Shown here in pieces: positions 61,709 through 64,000 of a stretch of 64,000 nt of DNA. Position 1 is the first letter of the stretch. The number at the start of each line of letters is the position of its first letter. This DNA is from PALSA-505 sp036496025 (GTDB taxonomy: Bacteria > Actinomycetota > Actinomycetes > Streptosporangiales > Streptosporangiaceae). A model generated the notes under the pieces. It was not told where the DNA came from and searched no databases. It saw only the letters and a list, made by a program, of their open reading frames with translations. Both the position numbers and the translations under genes were made by a program. The stretch covers positions 62,001 to 126,000 of the forward strand of contig DASXLW010000094.1 of the NCBI GenBank assembly GCA_036496025.1, in the 5' to 3' direction.

Positions 61709-62957
61709 GCCCGGCGTCCGGCCAGGCCAGCACCAGCCGGGTGTGCTGCTTGTCGATCACGGTGCCCCGCCGCGCGCCGGGCGGGCCGGCCCCGGCCGGG
61801 TAGGCGCTGACCCGCAGGCCGGCCAGGGACGGACGACCGGCGGCGTCCCAGCCGCGGACGTGGCCGGCCAGCCGGGCGGCGAGTTCCGGGCCTTCGCTTC
61901 CGAACGGGCACGCGCCGATCTCGAACGCAGTGCGCAGCCCGGCGCGGCCAGTGCCGCCCGGATCGCTCATCGGCACCAGGGCCGCGCACCCGTGCGCGCT
62001 GGCCACCATGCCCATGCCGGGCCGCCCGGATGCGGTGGCGGGATCGGGGTCGGGGGCGCCCTGGCCGGGGCTGGCCACGCCGAACGCGGACAGCCGCCCG
62101 AGGCCAGGCTCGCGGGCGGCCAGCCAGAGGCCGAGCCCGCCGTACAGGTCCACGGACGTGACCCGGACCCCGGCGCTGATCACGCGGCCCGGCTGGGCCA
62201 GCAGCGACTCCAGGTCTTCCGCGCCGGCGGGCCTGGGGTCGCTCTCGGCCAGCATGCCGGTACGGCTGCCCAGCGGAACGATCGTCTCGGGGCCGGCGAA
62301 GGCCCCGCGCAACCGCATGAACCCGCAGGGCAGCAGGGACACGCTGTCGAGGTGATCGCCGGCCTGCTCGAACGCGATCGAGTACTGGATTCCGGCCCGC
62401 AGTGCCAGCGGCAGCACCAGCCGACCGCGGCGGGCGAGCTGGCCGACCCAGGCCGGGGCGATATCCCAGGCGCCCACGGTCGCGATGATGCGGTCGTACG
62501 GCGCACCGGGCGGCCAGCCGTTCCCGCCGTCAGCCCGGACCACCCGCACCTCGCCGAACCCGCAGGCCGCCAGGTGCTCGCGGGCGGCAGCGACGATGTC
62601 GTCATCGAGGTCCAGCGTCGTGACCTCGCCCGGCCCGCCCGCCAGGTGAGCCAGCAGCGCGGCGTTGTACCCGGTCCCCGCGCCGATCTCGAGGACCCGG
62701 TGGCCCGGCTCGACGCCGAGCTGCTCGAGCATGAGCGCCATGATGGCCGGCTGCGAGGACGAGCTGATCGGACGGCCGTCGGCGTCTACCTTGGTGACCA
62801 CGGCGTCGTCGGCGTAGGCCCGGCTCGGGTCGATCCCGGGCAGGAACTTGTGCCGCGGCACGTCGGCCAGCGCGGCCGCCACCCGGTCGTCGTGCAGCGC
62901 GTCGGCGGCGCGCAGCTCGGTCACCAGCCGCTCGCGCAGTTCGCGAGGTTCGCTCAC
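61695..62957 (-). CDS. PIMT-like methyltransferase
   Basis: A 420-aa SAM-dependent methyltransferase resembling protein-L-isoaspartate O-methyltransferase. It has DVPRHKFLPG, the ISSSSQPAIMALMLEQL stretch, motif I VLEIGAGTGYNAALLA, and PYDRIIATVGAWDIAPAWVGQL. A C-terminal domain of about 200 residues lies beyond the core, so the substrate may differ. GTG 62957 overlaps the parA-like stop by GTGA. Confidence 0.88.
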   Translation of the reverse strand: MSEPRELRERLVTELRAADALHDDRVAAALADVPRHKFLPGIDPSRAYADDAVVTKVDADGRPISSSSQPAIMALMLEQLGVEPGHRVLEIGAGTGYNAALLAHLAGGPGEVTTLDLDDDIVAAAREHLAACGFGEVRVVRADGGNGWPPGAPYDRIIATVGAWDIAPAWVGQLARRGRLVLPLALRAGIQYSIAFEQAGDHLDSVSLLPCGFMRLRGAFAGPETIVPLGSRTGMLAESDPRPAGAEDLESLLAQPGRVISAGVRVTSVDLYGGLGLWLAAREPGLGRLSAFGVASPGQGAPDPDPATASGRPGMGMVASAHGCAALVPMSDPGGTGRAGLRTAFEIGACPFGSEGPELAARLAGHVRGWDAAGRPSLAGLRVSAYPAGAGPPGARRGTVIDKQHTRLVLAWPDAGLSPG

Positions 62958-63703
62958 CTGAGGCGGGCCCGGGCGCGCAGCTCGGCCCACAGCTCCTGGT
63001 AATGCCGGGTGGCCGCGCTGCGCGGCGCGAAAGCGGGCACCGGGGCGCGGCGCACGGACATCTGCTCGACCAGGGTCATGGCCGGGATGATCGCGGTGGC
63101 GATGTCCGAGCGCCCGGCGCGCAGCCGGGTGGTGATGTCGCGGTGCAGCCGCTTGCGCCGGTCCACCAGGGAGAAGAACGCCAGCACCTCGGGCCGGCGC
63201 CCGCTCAGGTCTTCGATGAACGAGGTGAGCTGGTCGAAGGTGCGCTCGGACAAAGTGGTCGGGATCAGCGGCACGAGCAGCACGTGCACGGCGTGCAGGA
63301 TGTTCTCCGAAACCAGCGAGATGCTCGGCGGGCAGTCCAGGAACACGACGTCGTACTCATCGGCCAGCGGGCCGAGCAGGCGGGACAGCCGCCGCGTGGG
63401 CCGCTTGGCCTGGTTGAGCGCCAGGTCCATGTTGCGGTAGGTGAAGTCGGCGGGCAGCAGGTCGAGGCGTTCGAAGTCGGTGCCCTTGATCGCGTCGTCG
63501 AGCGGCCGGGCGCCGCGGATCAGCGCCTTCGCCCCGCCCTTGACCCGCGGCTTGACCCGGAACACGTACGACGCCGCCGCCTGCGGATCGAGATCCCAGA
63601 GCAGCGTCCGGTACCCGCCGGTGGCGCTCAGGTAGGCCAGGTTGACCGCGGCCGACGTCTTGCCTACGCCGCCCTTGATGTTGTACGTCGCGATGACCCT
63701 CAT
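62954..63703 (-). CDS. ParA/MinD-family ATPase
   Basis: A 249-aa ATPase with the deviant Walker A KGGVGKTSAAVNLA, LLWDLDPQAAASYVF and Walker B VVFLDCPPSISLVSENIL. No parB gene or parS sites are seen nearby, so a role outside chromosome partition is likely. It overlaps the CHAD gene by ATGA and the methyltransferase gene by GTGA, forming a coupled trio. Confidence 0.93.
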   Translation of the reverse strand: MRVIATYNIKGGVGKTSAAVNLAYLSATGGYRTLLWDLDPQAAASYVFRVKPRVKGGAKALIRGARPLDDAIKGTDFERLDLLPADFTYRNMDLALNQAKRPTRRLSRLLGPLADEYDVVFLDCPPSISLVSENILHAVHVLLVPLIPTTLSERTFDQLTSFIEDLSGRRPEVLAFFSLVDRRKRLHRDITTRLRAGRSDIATAIIPAMTLVEQMSVRRAPVPAFAPRSAATRHYQELWAELRARARLR

Positions 63704-64000
63704 GACCTGGCTGTCCCGCCGGTGATGCCGAGCGTGCGCAGGATCCCGGCCCGGGTGAACTGGGCGAACCGGTCGGCCACCTCGGCCCGGCCACGGAGCT
63801 GCCGCGCGTGCAGCTGGGCGGTCAGCTCGCCCATCGCCAGCAACGTGGCGGCCAGCTCCGCGGCCGTCGGCCGCACCGTGGCCTGCCGCCCGGCGCCCGC
63901 CCCGCCGCGCCGCGCCAGCATCTGCGTCGCGAACCCGCGGATCGCCTCTCGCTGCACCTCACCATCTTGGAACTCGCCGAGGCAGTCCTGCAGGCCCTTG
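63700..64000 (-). CDS. CHAD-domain protein, C-terminal part (cut by right edge)
   Basis: The frame is open from the right edge to TGA at 63700, giving the last ~99 residues. KGLQDCLGEFQDGEVQREAIRGF resembles the end of a CHAD domain, the His-rich polyphosphate-binding helical domain, and a disordered/helical tail follows. The start lies outside the window. If correct, a polyphosphate-binding protein would be coupled to a ParA ATPase. Confidence 0.65.
   Translation of the reverse strand, partial: KGLQDCLGEFQDGEVQREAIRGFATQMLARRGGAGAGRQATVRPTAAELAATLLAMGELTAQLHARQLRGRAEVADRFAQFTRAGILRTLGITGGTARS

Overview
The window is about 64 kb of uniformly very GC-rich, gene-dense DNA. Most genes use G or C in the third codon position, many start with GTG, and neighbours commonly overlap as ATGA or GTGA. 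Lineage-marked content points to a soil-type actinobacterium: a group 1h (Hhy) [NiFe] hydrogenase, the coproporphyrin branch of haem synthesis (CgoX, ChdC), a mycothiol-dependent isomerase-type protein, an F420-type luciferase-like oxidoreductase, DUF3000, DUF1707, DUF4349 and a WS/DGAT acyltransferase. I cannot name the genus. I see no tRNA or rRNA genes, CRISPR arrays, insertion sequences, prophage or attachment sites. No gene-free stretch exceeds about 250 bases.

Layout. (1) 1-12.6 kb is a hydrogenase island. hhyS and hhyL (the latter cut by the left edge) run leftward. Divergent from them is a rightward chain: an HTH regulator, a YceI protein, two SIS-domain proteins flanking a HypC-like protein, a maturation protease, then hypC, D, E, A and B. 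hypF lies convergently beyond a terminator-like inverted repeat, in tandem with upp. (2) 12.6-16.2 kb is the dxs-fprA-small-protein operon, behind a structured leader. (3) 16.2-26.2 kb holds lipid and general metabolism: WS/DGAT, an alpha/beta hydrolase, a PLP decarboxylase, a glutamine amidotransferase, TetR with a cupin-hydrolase fusion, PadR with DUF1707, a GH15-like secreted protein and a dienelactone hydrolase. (4) 26.2-32.5 kb holds ppk1, a MutT1-like protein, ogt, DUF2695, RNase D, DUF3000 and a zinc-ribbon protein. (5) 32.6-40.0 kb contains hemE, then cgoX-chdC, separated by envelope and secreted proteins and a TetR/hydrolase pair. (6) 40.0-44.6 kb has cupin-msrB, a frameshifted valS and a LigD polymerase-domain gene. 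(7) 44.6-52.7 kb has a membrane-anchored unknown protein, a large LuxR-type ATPase regulator and assorted oxidoreductases. (8) 52.7-56.1 kb has xylB, then a DyP peroxidase-encapsulin nanocompartment operon. (9) 56.3-61.7 kb is a complete branched-chain-type ABC importer closed by a TetR gene. (10) 61.7-64 kb has a PIMT-like methyltransferase, a ParA ATPase and a CHAD-domain gene running off the right edge.

How the parts may fit. The Hhy hydrogenase would let the cell oxidise trace H2 when carbon-limited. The hyp genes build its active site, and HypA here lacks its zinc domain. Polyphosphate kinase, nucleotide-pool cleaning, MsrB, DyP-encapsulin and alkyltransferase suit persistence under oxidative stress. 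The haem genes could supply DyP. The strongest items for follow-up are the valS frameshift with a prfB-like stop context, the zinc-less HypA, the paired intact and degenerate SIS proteins beside an atypical HypC, the nested hairpin before dxs, the cupin-hydrolase fusion with its promoter-embedded palindrome, and a coding-like relic directly after hemE.
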